A stretch of 8,411 nucleotides of DNA from Planctomycetota bacterium (GTDB taxonomy: Bacteria > Planctomycetota > SZUA-567), in assembly GCA_020861125.1 (NCBI GenBank), contig JAJBSZ010000136.1, positions 1 to 8,411 of the forward strand, read 5' to 3'. The notes beneath the pieces are model-generated. The model searched no databases, had not been told where the DNA came from, and saw only the letters and a list, made by a program, of their open reading frames with translations. Positions 1 to 6,380 of the stretch are shown piece by piece. The stretch's first letter is position 1. Every line of letters starts with the position of its first letter. Made by a program: the position numbers and the translations under genes.

Positions 1-137
1 CCTACGGCCAGCTGAGCGATTTCCACTACCTGATCACCGAGGGACCGCTGCCGGAAGCCTACCGGACCCACCTCGCCGCCCACGGTCGGGAAATCCTGCT
101 GGTTGGTCGGAACGGGAGGATGGGTTCCAGCCAGTAG
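1..137 (+). CDS. DeoR-family transcriptional regulator, C-terminal end (partial)
   Basis: Only the last 44 codons are present, in the frame whose first full codon is at position 3, ending with TAG at 135-137. The peptide reads YGQLSDFHYLITEGPLPEAY and then continues to HGREILLVG. This resembles the end of DeoR/GlpR-type regulators, where a Ser-Asp-(x)-hydrophobic-hydrophobic-Ile-Thr-Asp/Glu segment, a short Leu-Pro helix and a final hydrophobic beta strand close the sugar-phosphate-sensing domain. The DNA-binding N-terminus lies outside the window, so the assignment rests on a short tail. Such regulators usually control neighbouring carbohydrate or polyol genes and respond to a phosphorylated intermediate. 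The gene converges on the minus-strand catabolic operon and is a plausible but unproven regulator of it. Confidence 0.65.
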   Translation, partial: YGQLSDFHYLITEGPLPEAYRTHLAAHGREILLVGRNGRMGSSQ

Positions 138-168
138 GCCATCCGACGCTCGTCTGCCGACCCCCGCA

Positions 169-194
169 ACCGCCGTCCGCCTTCGGCCGGCGGT
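169..194. repeat. Degenerate hairpin, probable decayed third terminator copy
   Basis: The arms ACCGCCG (169-175) and CGGCGGT (188-194) pair. An inner GCC/GGC pair flanks the loop TTC, and TCC (176-178) forms a bulge. It sits 31 bases after the DeoR stop codon and could end that transcript, but no T-tract follows on the plus strand. Its GGCCGGCGG core matches the two other terminator-like hairpins at 481-506 and 728-752. It is best read as the decayed terminator of the third, most degraded copy of the dehydrogenase gene end. Confidence 0.45.
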
Positions 195-283
195 CGTGGC
201 GGTGATGACGCGATGGTGATGCTGGAATTGTATAGCACGGTTTGGGTGAGGCGATGGGGAAGGAGTGACTTCCCGCGATCGCC

Positions 284-352
284 TTCTCGGACGATGACCC
301 CCATTCCCTTTCAACGGCTCCGGAGCCCTTCCGCCAATACGTATTTCTCCTC
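284..352 (-). pseudogene. Remnant of a zinc dehydrogenase 3' end (most decayed copy)
   Basis: On the minus strand, positions 329-346 encode KYVLAE. This lines up with EYPVAE near the C-terminus of the intact dehydrogenase (869-886) and with KYVI of the second remnant (about 613-625). About 30 bases further on, in another frame, the minus strand encodes GVIVRE, which resembles the intact C-terminal VQVIIGE. The alanine-rich helix between these motifs is largely missing and a stop codon interrupts the frame. The stretch has no ribosome binding site or long open frame of its own. The match is short and degenerate, so this copy is less certain than the one at 538-625. Confidence 0.45.
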
Positions 353-365
353 GCGAACTTCAGCC

Positions 366-613
366 ATCACGTATCCGTCAGCGGAAACAGGTGCGGAACC
401 AGTACGCTGCGCCGACACGCGCTCGCTGGCGGTGGGAGGGGATGCCTTGCAGAGGTTGGAGACACCGGCTCCGCAAAAGACACCGCCGGCAATTCGGCCG
501 GCGGTGGAATCGTCGTGATGGCGGCGGTGCGGTGTTCTCACTCGCCGATGGCCTGAACCTCGACGTCTCGCGGGGATCCAGGGCCATTTTCAGGACGGCG
601 TTGCCTTCCGTCA
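366..613. repeat. Direct repeat unit 2: spacer, terminator and dehydrogenase 3' end
   Basis: This unit is similar over its whole length to the adjacent stretch 614-886. Matching landmarks are ATCACGTA (366 and 614), GATGCC followed by TGCAGAGGTT (441 and 685), the GCCGGC hairpin (485 and 731), ACTCGCCGATG (near 540 and 802) and CGACGTCTC (561 and 827). The offset drifts from 244 to 266 bases, so the copies have gathered indels as well as substitutions. Both coding and non-coding parts are conserved, which indicates a segmental tandem duplication and not just a shared protein motif. Confidence 0.7.
475..506 (-). terminator. Terminator-like hairpin of the second, decayed repeat unit
   Basis: The arms CACCGCCGGC (481-490) and GCCGGCGGTG (497-506) pair perfectly around the loop AATTCG. 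Read on the minus strand the hairpin is followed by TCTTTT, a broken T-tract. It is the counterpart of the terminator at 722-752, with compensating changes at the base of the stem (CAC/GTG here, CCC/GGG there). It lies downstream of the remnant gene end at 538-625. It could act as a back-up terminator for read-through from the operon. Confidence 0.6.
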
Positions 614-625
614 ATCACGTATTTC
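538..625 (-). pseudogene. Remnant of a zinc dehydrogenase 3' end (second copy)
   Basis: Read on the minus strand and allowing two single-base indels, this encodes KYVI, then EGNAVLKMALDPRETSR, then VQAIGE and a TGA stop at 538-540. The intact dehydrogenase ends EYPVAECDAALKKALAPETSKVQVIIGE, so order, spacing and terminal Gly-Glu-stop all correspond. One indel falls just after KYVI and the other just before VQAIGE, so no single frame is intact. The extra Arg in DPRETS is an in-frame insertion. No upstream gene body is present; the similarity continues instead into copies of the spacer and terminator. It is a non-functional duplicate of the gene end. Confidence 0.65.
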
Positions 626-886
626 ACAGAGGGAAGGTTGGAGCCAGCCCGCTGCACCGGCCCGCACCGCCAGGCGGTGGTATGGATGCCCTGCAGAGGT
701 TTGAGGCATCGGACCCGCAGTAAAAAACCCGCCGGCCAATTCGGCCGGCGGGGGAGTCGTCGGGTTGGCGGAGGCGCGGTGGTCTGCCGGGACGGTCCTT
801 CACTCGCCGATGATCACCTGAACCTTCGACGTCTCCGGGGCCAGGGCTTTTTTCAGGGCGGCGTCGCATTCCGCCACCGGGTATTC
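614..886. repeat. Direct repeat unit 1: spacer, terminator and intact dehydrogenase 3' end
   Basis: This is the copy still attached to the functional dehydrogenase gene. It comprises the gene's last 29 codons, a 3' untranslated stretch, the strong terminator at 722-752 and about 100 bases of spacer. It matches the unit at 366-613 through all these parts. The main length difference is about 16 extra bases around 784-800, between terminator and stop codon. Confidence 0.7.
722..752 (-). terminator. Rho-independent terminator of the catabolic operon
   Basis: On the minus strand the arms CCCGCCGGCC and GGCCGGCGGG form a perfect 10-bp GC stem with loop GAATT, followed directly by TTTTTT (AAAAAA at 722-727 on the plus strand). 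It lies about 47 bases after the dehydrogenase stop codon and is the expected end of the five-gene transcript. Confidence 0.9.
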
Positions 887-1840
887 GGCCGAGAGGAGGG
901 GGAGGGGATCGATCCAGCCCTCTTCCAGGGCCCGCACCGCGGCGGTGAATTCGTCATAAAACCGCTGCACGCCGTTCCAGTGCAGCCCCTTGGTGACGAA
1001 CGATCCCAACTGGGTCGGCAGGGTGGCGCCAAACATCCCCACCTGCGACACCACCCCCTCGGGCCGGGTCATGGCCATCCCGGAGGTCACGGCATGGCCG
1101 TTGCCGCTGGCGTCCAGCAGGCAGTCGAAGGCGCCCTTGTGTTCTTTCCACCCTTCGATCCGGTCCGGGTCTTCGCGCGAGTTGCAGACGACGTCGGCCC
1201 CCATGCGCCGGGCCACCGCCAGAGGTTCGGACCGCACGTCGACGGCGGTGATGGTCTCCGCCCCCAGCAGCCGGGCGGCGGCGATGCACAGGCAGCCGAT
1301 GGGCCCGGCGCCCATTACCAGAAGGTGCTTGCCGTACAGTTCGCCCAACCGCCGGACGCCGTTGAAGGCGACGCCGGTGGGCTCGGCAAACGCTCCCACC
1401 CGAACATCCACCTTGGTGACGGGGAAGGCCTGGGAGCGGTGCAGCAGCACCCGGTCGGAAAACAGGCCGTCGGTGTGGGGACGGGTGGAGGCGGAGCCGA
1501 GGTGCCGCATGTTTTCGCAGTAGGTGTACAACCGTTCGCCGCAAAAACGGCAGGCAAAGCAGGGACGGGCGGGGCGGATGGCGACGGTGTCGCCCGGCTG
1601 GACGTGGGTCACCGCGCGGCCCACCTCCCGCACCCGGCCGATGCCTTCATGGCCGAGCACGATGGGGTCCACCACCCGGATGGTCTCGCCGATACCACCC
1701 TCTTCGTAATAATGCATGTCGGAACCGCAGATGCCGCCACGGAGCATGTCGACCACCAACTCGTCGTCCTCGGTGAGCACCGGGTCGGGATAGTCCTGAT
1801 AGCGGAGGTCATGGGCGGCGTACAACACGGATGCCTGCAT
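800..1840 (-). CDS. idnD: Zinc-dependent alcohol dehydrogenase, L-idonate 5-dehydrogenase-like
   Basis: A 346-residue medium-chain dehydrogenase, probably NAD(P)-dependent and cytoplasmic, oxidising a secondary hydroxyl of a polyol or sugar acid. Catalytic zinc ligands are visible as C38 in GGICGSDMHYY and H64-E65 in LGHE, with E153 in FAEP. Structural zinc cysteines are C94, C97, C100 and C108. The Rossmann motif GAGPIG is at 177-182 with Asp201 ending the second strand. The resemblance to E. coli IdnD as I recall it is strong: RGGICGSD-HYY-EG, MR--GSA, GPIGCL, and PLPLLSAEYP near the end; the family length is about 343. The start at 1840 follows an AAAGGA ribosome binding site that overlaps the dctM stop codon, with 10 bases between the genes, so it is the last gene of the operon. 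The true substrate could be another sugar acid, a polyol or a diol sulfonate. Confidence 0.82.
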   Translation of the reverse strand: MQASVLYAAHDLRYQDYPDPVLTEDDELVVDMLRGGICGSDMHYYEEGGIGETIRVVDPIVLGHEGIGRVREVGRAVTHVQPGDTVAIRPARPCFACRFCGERLYTYCENMRHLGSASTRPHTDGLFSDRVLLHRSQAFPVTKVDVRVGAFAEPTGVAFNGVRRLGELYGKHLLVMGAGPIGCLCIAAARLLGAETITAVDVRSEPLAVARRMGADVVCNSREDPDRIEGWKEHKGAFDCLLDASGNGHAVTSGMAMTRPEGVVSQVGMFGATLPTQLGSFVTKGLHWNGVQRFYDEFTAAVRALEEGWIDPLPLLSAEYPVAECDAALKKALAPETSKVQVIIGE

Positions 1841-1850
1841 CGGAAATCCT

Positions 1851-3149
1851 TTACTGATAGTAGCCGAGGGCCTTGGGGAGCCATATGGCCAGTTCGGGGA
1901 TAAAGGTGACCAGAAGAATGACCGCGGTCATGACACCGATGTACGGCAGGGCGGCCATCGCCAGGCGTTCCACCGAAACCTGGCCGATCTTCGAAGCGAC
2001 AAACAGGTTAACACCCAGCGGCGGGGTGAGCAAGCCAATTTCGTTGCACATGATCATGATGATGCCGAAATGGATCGGGTCGATGCCCAGTTCCAGGATC
2101 ATCGGCAGGAGCACCGGCGCCACCAGAATGATGGTGACCAGCGTTTCCATAAACATGCCGAGAATGTAGAGGGCGCCGATGATCAGGAACAGGACGACGT
2201 ACTTGTTCTGGGAGAAGGCCATGACCGACGCCGCCAGACGGGCGGGCGCTTCCTCGTAGGTGAGGATCTTCCCGAACAGGGTGGCGGCGCCCATGATGAT
2301 GATCAGCGTGCCGCACATCAGGGCGCCTTCATTCAGGGCGCCGAGGATTTTCGGGACGGTGAGGGCCCGGTTCACGACGATGCCGACAAAGAGGGCCCAG
2401 ATCACCGCCACCACCGACGCCTCCACCGGCGTGGCCATGCCGGTGTAAATTGACCCGAGCACGATGAAGATGGTGGCGATGGAAAAGAAGCTGTGGTACA
2501 GGGCGCGGAAAAACCGCCCGAAGGAAAACGGCGGCGTGCTCTCGTCCGCCCGGAACCCCCGGCGCTTGGCCTGAACCCACGCCAGCGTGCACAGGGCGCC
2601 CGACATCAGGAAGCCGGGAACAAACCCGGCGGTGAACATGCCGGTCACCGACAGGTTGCCGATGATGGCGTAGAGGATCATGGGATTGCTGGGCGGTATG
2701 AGGATACCGATGGTGCCGCCGGTGGCGGCGGCGGTGCCGGCATAGGAAGCGGAATAGCCGTTCCGCACCATCGCCGGAATCATCAGGGTGCCGACCGCAG
2801 CCACGGTGCTGGCGCCGGATCCGGAGATGGCGGCGAACAGGGTGCAGGCGAGAATGGTGGTTAGGCCCATGCCGCCGTAGGTCCGGCCGACCAGGATCTT
2901 CACCACATTGACGATCTGCTCCGTGATATTACCCTTCTCCATGAGCGCCCCCGCCACCAGAAAACAGGGAATGGCCAGCAGGGGGAAGATGTTCATGCCT
3001 TCGAAGAGGGAGGTGTTGATGACCGCCAGGGGCAGGATGTCGTTGAAGATCAGGGATATCGACGCCGAGATGGCCAGGGAGGCGAAGACGGGCACGCCGA
3101 TCAGGAGGAGCACCACGAACGAGAAAACGCAGATGGCGAGGGGACTCAT
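1851..3149 (-). CDS. dctM: TRAP transporter large permease subunit DctM
   Basis: A 432-residue, very hydrophobic inner-membrane protein with roughly a dozen predicted membrane segments, the usual size for DctM. It forms the ion-coupled transport channel of a TRAP system. Family signatures are visible: FPLLAIPCFLVAGALMEKG at 55-73, AAISGSGASTVAAVG at 106-120 and GGTIGILIPPS at 144-154, the last being the conserved loop of the ion-transporter superfamily. The open frame extends upstream of position 3149, but the ATG there is chosen because the membrane protein begins at MSPLAICVFSF, a GGGGAGG site precedes it, and it overlaps the dctQ stop as ATGA. That overlap implies translational coupling, keeping the two membrane subunits in step. 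Confidence 0.92.
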   Translation of the reverse strand: MSPLAICVFSFVVLLLIGVPVFASLAISASISLIFNDILPLAVINTSLFEGMNIFPLLAIPCFLVAGALMEKGNITEQIVNVVKILVGRTYGGMGLTTILACTLFAAISGSGASTVAAVGTLMIPAMVRNGYSASYAGTAAATGGTIGILIPPSNPMILYAIIGNLSVTGMFTAGFVPGFLMSGALCTLAWVQAKRRGFRADESTPPFSFGRFFRALYHSFFSIATIFIVLGSIYTGMATPVEASVVAVIWALFVGIVVNRALTVPKILGALNEGALMCGTLIIIMGAATLFGKILTYEEAPARLAASVMAFSQNKYVVLFLIIGALYILGMFMETLVTIILVAPVLLPMILELGIDPIHFGIIMIMCNEIGLLTPPLGVNLFVASKIGQVSVERLAMAALPYIGVMTAVILLVTFIPELAIWLPKALGYYQ

Positions 3150-3649
3150 GCCTGGCCCTCCCCGGTGGTGACGAGGGCGGTGAGGTTGTGCCGGTTTCTG
3201 AGGTAGAGTTCCACCGTGCGCCAGGTCATGAAGGCGAAGGCGACGGGAATGATGATCTCGATCCAGGCCTTGGCGAAACCGAGGGTCGGCGAGATCTCCG
3301 GGTAGGCGAAGGCGTCCCGCACCATTTCTATGCCGTGGATCACGAAGAATATATTGAACCCGCACCAGATGAAGTCCGCCAGCATGCGGAAGCCCAGCCG
3401 CACCCGGACCGGAAGCCACAGGAGCTGCGCGTTGATGCAGACATGGGCGGCCTTTTTCGCCGCCAGCGAGGCGCCGATATACACCGCCCAGACAAAGGCG
3501 AAGCGGCTCACCTCTTCCGCCCACGCCACCGCGCCGCCCGTCACCGCCCGCACCGCCACCTGAAAGGAGAGGGCGCCGATCATGATCACCAGAAATAGGG
3601 AACTCAGCAGTTCCTCGAAATGGTCATAGGCATACCGCAATTTGGACAT
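3146..3649 (-). CDS. dctQ: TRAP transporter small permease subunit DctQ
   Basis: A 167-residue membrane protein with four apparent helices, near residues 14-34, 48-66, 88-108 and 125-145. The segment WAEEVSRFAFVWAVYIGASLAAKKAAH (about 43-69, positively charged at its end) is the typical second-helix signature of DctQ proteins. The subunit associates with DctM and helps dock the substrate-loaded binding protein. Its start is preceded by AGGGGGA. Its TGA stop overlaps the dctM start codon. It is separated from dctP by a strong terminator-like hairpin, so its transcription probably depends on read-through or on a weak promoter that I cannot identify. Confidence 0.9.
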   Translation of the reverse strand: MSKLRYAYDHFEELLSSLFLVIMIGALSFQVAVRAVTGGAVAWAEEVSRFAFVWAVYIGASLAAKKAAHVCINAQLLWLPVRVRLGFRMLADFIWCGFNIFFVIHGIEMVRDAFAYPEISPTLGFAKAWIEIIIPVAFAFMTWRTVELYLRNRHNLTALVTTGEGQA

Positions 3650-3672
3650 TTCCCGATCCCCCTGTTGGCCGG

Positions 3673-3706
3673 AAAAAAGACGGGAGCGGAAAGGTCCGCC
3701 CCCGTC
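3673..3706 (-). terminator. Intra-operon terminator/attenuator between dctP and dctQ
   Basis: On the minus strand GACGGGGGCGGA and TCCGCTCCCGTC form a 12-bp stem with one G-T wobble, loop CCTT, followed immediately by TTTTTT (A-run at 3673-3678 on the plus strand). It begins 20 bases after the dctP stop and ends 23 bases before the dctQ start. All the features of an intrinsic terminator are present, yet dctQ and dctM must be expressed with dctP. Partial termination would give more binding protein than permease, a ratio expected for binding-protein transporters. Confidence 0.85.
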
Positions 3707-3726
3707 GGGTACCGTGGATTCCGGAA

Positions 3727-4728
3727 CTACCGCCCGGCGGCGATGATGCGCAGCGCTTCCTCCACCATTTCCTGGTTGCCGATGGTTTCATAGAAGTTCG
3801 GCCAGATGGCCCGCGCCTTTTCCATCCACTGCTCCTCGTCCTCGAGCGCGTTGACGGTCATGCCGTTCTCGATGGCGAGCTCCTTGCAGATGTCTTCCTG
3901 GTCGGTGATCCATTCCCATTCCACCCGCTGCGCCTCGGCCACAGCCTTGTCCACCAGGGCCCGGGTGTCGGCGTCCAGACGCTGGTACCACTGTTCGCTC
4001 ACCGCGATGGGACCGGTCCAGAGCATGTAATGGAGTTCGGTCACGAATTTTTGCACTTCCCAAAACTTGTTGTCGCGGATGGTGAAGAAGGGATTTTCCT
4101 GCCCGTCGATCACCCCCTGCTGCAGCGCATTGAACACCTCGGCCCAGGCCATGGGATGCGGGTCGATGCCCCAGGCGCGGAAGGCTTCGAGCTGGGTGAC
4201 GGACGGCGAGACGCGCAGCTTCAGGCCCTGGAGATCGCCCATGGTCTTGATTTGATGCTTGCCATTGGTGATGTGGCGGTATCCACCCAGGATCCAGCCG
4301 AGCGGCCGGGCCCGGCTCTGTTCGGCAGCGATGTCGGCCAGCTTGTTCATGTATTCGGTATTGGTCAGCAGGGCGACCGCGTCCTCCGGTTTGGCGAAGA
4401 GGTAGGGCAGGCCCAGGATGTTCAGAATGGGCGCGGCGGGGGACATGTTGCCGGTGAACACGGTGGCCAAATGCAGTTCGCCGGTGCGGAGCTGCTTGAT
4501 GTTGGTCTGCTCGTCGCCCATGGAGCCGTTGAGGAAAATCTTGACGGTGATGGCCCCGTCGGATTCCTCCTCCACGATCTTCTTGAAGGTCTGGAGCACG
4601 ATGTCATGCTGGGTGTTGGGCGGGTTGGCGGTGGCGCACATGATGGTCTGTTTCTTGTACGTGGCGGCGTCGGCGGCCGGAAAACCGAAGAGGCCGGCGA
4701 TCAGGGCGAGGACGAGGACGGTGCGCAT
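3727..4728 (-). CDS. dctP: TRAP transporter substrate-binding protein DctP
   Basis: A 333-residue periplasmic protein that captures the substrate and delivers it to DctQM. A Sec signal peptide is clear: MR, then a hydrophobic core at 4-16, then an AxA cleavage site at ADA (19-21). Family landmarks include NGSMGDEQTNIKQLRTGELHLA (about 67-88), the GLKLRV motif whose Arg172 corresponds to the invariant arginine that salt-bridges a substrate carboxylate (or similar anion), and FNALQQGVIDGQENP (199-213). The frame is open for another 74 codons upstream, but that part is low-complexity read-through. The ATG at 4728 follows AGGAGAAATACC and begins a proper signal peptide. The substrate is not predictable beyond 'an organic anion'. 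Confidence 0.9.
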   Translation of the reverse strand: MRTVLVLALIAGLFGFPAADAATYKKQTIMCATANPPNTQHDIVLQTFKKIVEEESDGAITVKIFLNGSMGDEQTNIKQLRTGELHLATVFTGNMSPAAPILNILGLPYLFAKPEDAVALLTNTEYMNKLADIAAEQSRARPLGWILGGYRHITNGKHQIKTMGDLQGLKLRVSPSVTQLEAFRAWGIDPHPMAWAEVFNALQQGVIDGQENPFFTIRDNKFWEVQKFVTELHYMLWTGPIAVSEQWYQRLDADTRALVDKAVAEAQRVEWEWITDQEDICKELAIENGMTVNALEDEEQWMEKARAIWPNFYETIGNQEMVEEALRIIAAGR

Positions 4729-4830
4729 GGTATTTCTCCTGTTGCTCGGGGAAAGGACACCGTGGCGCCGAGGCACGACAGAAATCCGGTTGGGGCGGCC
4801 ACGGTCGGGGCACGACGGCGAAACAACCGC

Positions 4831-4858
4831 CCCGGGGAACGGCTGGGCGTTCCCCGGG
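4831..4858 (-). other. Strong stem-loop between aldehyde dehydrogenase gene and dctP
   Basis: The arms CCCGGGGAACG (4831-4841) and CGTTCCCCGGG (4848-4858) pair perfectly over 11 bp around a 6-base loop. It starts 16 bases after the aldehyde dehydrogenase stop codon on the minus strand. It is followed there by GCGGTTGTTT, a poor T-tract, so it is at best a weak terminator. It may instead be an mRNA-stabilising or processing element protecting the 3' end of the upstream cistron. The rest of the 146-base gap up to dctP shows nothing else recognisable. Confidence 0.6.
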
Positions 4859-4874
4859 AAAACGGCCGGTGGGA

Positions 4875-6380
4875 CTAGATGGTGCCGTCCCAGGTGGACA
4901 CTTTGGTGCTCTTCATTTCCTCTTCGTCGAACCAATGGCTGGTGACGCATTTCGATTCGGTGTAGAACCGGATGCCGTCCTTGCCCAGGCAGTGGAGATC
5001 GCCAAAGAAGGACTGCTTGTGGCCGGCGAAGGGGAAATACCCCACCGGCACCGGGATGCCGACGTTGATGCCGACCATGCCGCCATCGGTATGGCGGGCG
5101 AATTCCCGGGCGTAGAAACCGGTCTGGGTGTAGATCACGGACCCGTTGGCGAAGCGGTTGCTGTTCATGATCTCCAGCCCGTGGGCAAAGGAACGGCAGC
5201 GCTTGACGCAGAGGACGGGACCGAAGATCTCCTCCTGACCGACCGTCATGGTCTCGGTCACCTTGTCCAGAATCGTCGGTCCCAGATAGTAGCCGTTTTC
5301 AAACCCCGGCACCTTGGTGTTCCGGCCGTCCAGCACCAGCTCGGCCCCCTCCTGGAGGCCTTTTTCGATCCAGGCGACCACCGATTCCCGGTGCTCCTTG
5401 GAGTACACGGGACCCAGTTGCGTTTCCTTGTCGTAGGCGGGACCGACCCGCAGTTTTTCCCCCAGCTCCTTGAGCTTGGCCACCAGCCGGTCGGCGATGG
5501 CGTCCTCCGCCACCACCACCGGCAGGGCCATGCAGCGTTCGCCGGCGCAGCCGTAGGCGGCGTTGATGATGCCGGCGGCGGTGCGGTCCAGGGCGGCGTC
5601 CTGCAGCACCAGTGCGTGGTTTTTGGCCTCGGTCAGGCACTGGACCCGCTTGCCCGCCGCCGCCGCGGCGGCGTAGATCTGGGAGCCGACCGAGGTCGAC
5701 CCGACGAAGCTCACCCCCTTGACCAGCGGGTTGTTGATCAGTTCCGGCACGCCGGAGCGGTCGCAGGACAGGACGCTGATGCAGCCCGCCGGCAGGCCCG
5801 CCTCGCGGTAGAGGTCGGCCATCCGCAGGGCGGTCATCGGGGTCGCGCCCGCCACTTTCAGCACCATGGTATTGCCGCAGGCCAGACACAGGGGCGCCAT
5901 CCACCCCATCGGGATCATGGCCGGGAAATTGAACGGCGCCAGGCCGACAAACACGCCGAGGGGTTCGCGGTAGAGGACGGTATCGTAGCCTTTGGACGCG
6001 TCCATCAGGCTCTCGCCCATGATCAGGTTGCAGATGCCGGCGGCGTGTTCGGTGGCTTCCTTGGCTTTGAGGACGTCACCCTGGGATTCGGCCCAGTTTT
6101 TGCCGTGCTCGCGGGCGCAGAGCATGGTGAGCTCGTCCATGTGCTTCTCGATGAGATTGCGCATGGCGAACATGACCTGGGACCGGCGGATGGGCGGGGT
6201 GGCGGACCATTCGGCATAGGCCTGGTGCGCCGACTCCACGGCGGCCTTGACCTCCTCCGGCGTGCAACGGGGCATCCGGGCCAGATGTTCGCCGGTGGAA
6301 GGGTTGAACACGTCGTAAAACTTGTCAGTCGCGGACTGGCGGTAGCCATTGTTGACGTAGTACTGCAGAATCTCGGCCAT
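4875..6380 (-). CDS. mmsA: CoA-acylating aldehyde dehydrogenase, methylmalonate-semialdehyde dehydrogenase family
   Basis: A 501-residue cytoplasmic aldehyde dehydrogenase; the family oxidises (methyl)malonate semialdehyde with NAD and CoA to acetyl- or propionyl-CoA plus CO2. Landmarks are PFNFP at 149-153 with oxyanion Asn151, FVGSTSVG at 225-232, catalytic Cys283 in AGERCMA with Arg282 beside it, EEIFGP at 383-388, and the C-terminal FFGDLHCLGKDGIRFYT, typical of MmsA/IolA. Length is normal. The start at 6380 has AGGAGA eight bases upstream; the frame is open further upstream but without family similarity. Oddities: GDVLKAKE has Lys105 where B. subtilis IolA has Arg, the cofactor-site KPSE is KVAG (175-178), and LTGAKNH is LTEAKNH (Glu251). 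It is the first gene of the operon. Family membership is secure; the exact substrate is not, and other semialdehydes are possible. Confidence 0.82.
   Translation of the reverse strand: MAEILQYYVNNGYRQSATDKFYDVFNPSTGEHLARMPRCTPEEVKAAVESAHQAYAEWSATPPIRRSQVMFAMRNLIEKHMDELTMLCAREHGKNWAESQGDVLKAKEATEHAAGICNLIMGESLMDASKGYDTVLYREPLGVFVGLAPFNFPAMIPMGWMAPLCLACGNTMVLKVAGATPMTALRMADLYREAGLPAGCISVLSCDRSGVPELINNPLVKGVSFVGSTSVGSQIYAAAAAAGKRVQCLTEAKNHALVLQDAALDRTAAGIINAAYGCAGERCMALPVVVAEDAIADRLVAKLKELGEKLRVGPAYDKETQLGPVYSKEHRESVVAWIEKGLQEGAELVLDGRNTKVPGFENGYYLGPTILDKVTETMTVGQEEIFGPVLCVKRCRSFAHGLEIMNSNRFANGSVIYTQTGFYAREFARHTDGGMVGINVGIPVPVGYFPFAGHKQSFFGDLHCLGKDGIRFYTESKCVTSHWFDEEEMKSTKVSTWDGTI

Noticed and set aside
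638..1903. Long plus-strand open frame of 421 codons opposite the zinc dehydrogenase
   Set aside because: It is antisense to a gene with full catalytic motifs, has a low-complexity Gly/His/Ala/Val-rich translation and no recognisable domain; it is a by-product of GC-rich codon use.
3150..3524. N-terminal extension of DctM
   Set aside because: It lies inside dctQ in another frame; the ATGA overlap at 3146-3149 marks the real start.
4729..4950. N-terminal extension of the TRAP binding protein
   Set aside because: The added 74 residues lack similarity and would bury the signal peptide; the AGGAGA-preceded ATG at 4728 is the credible start.
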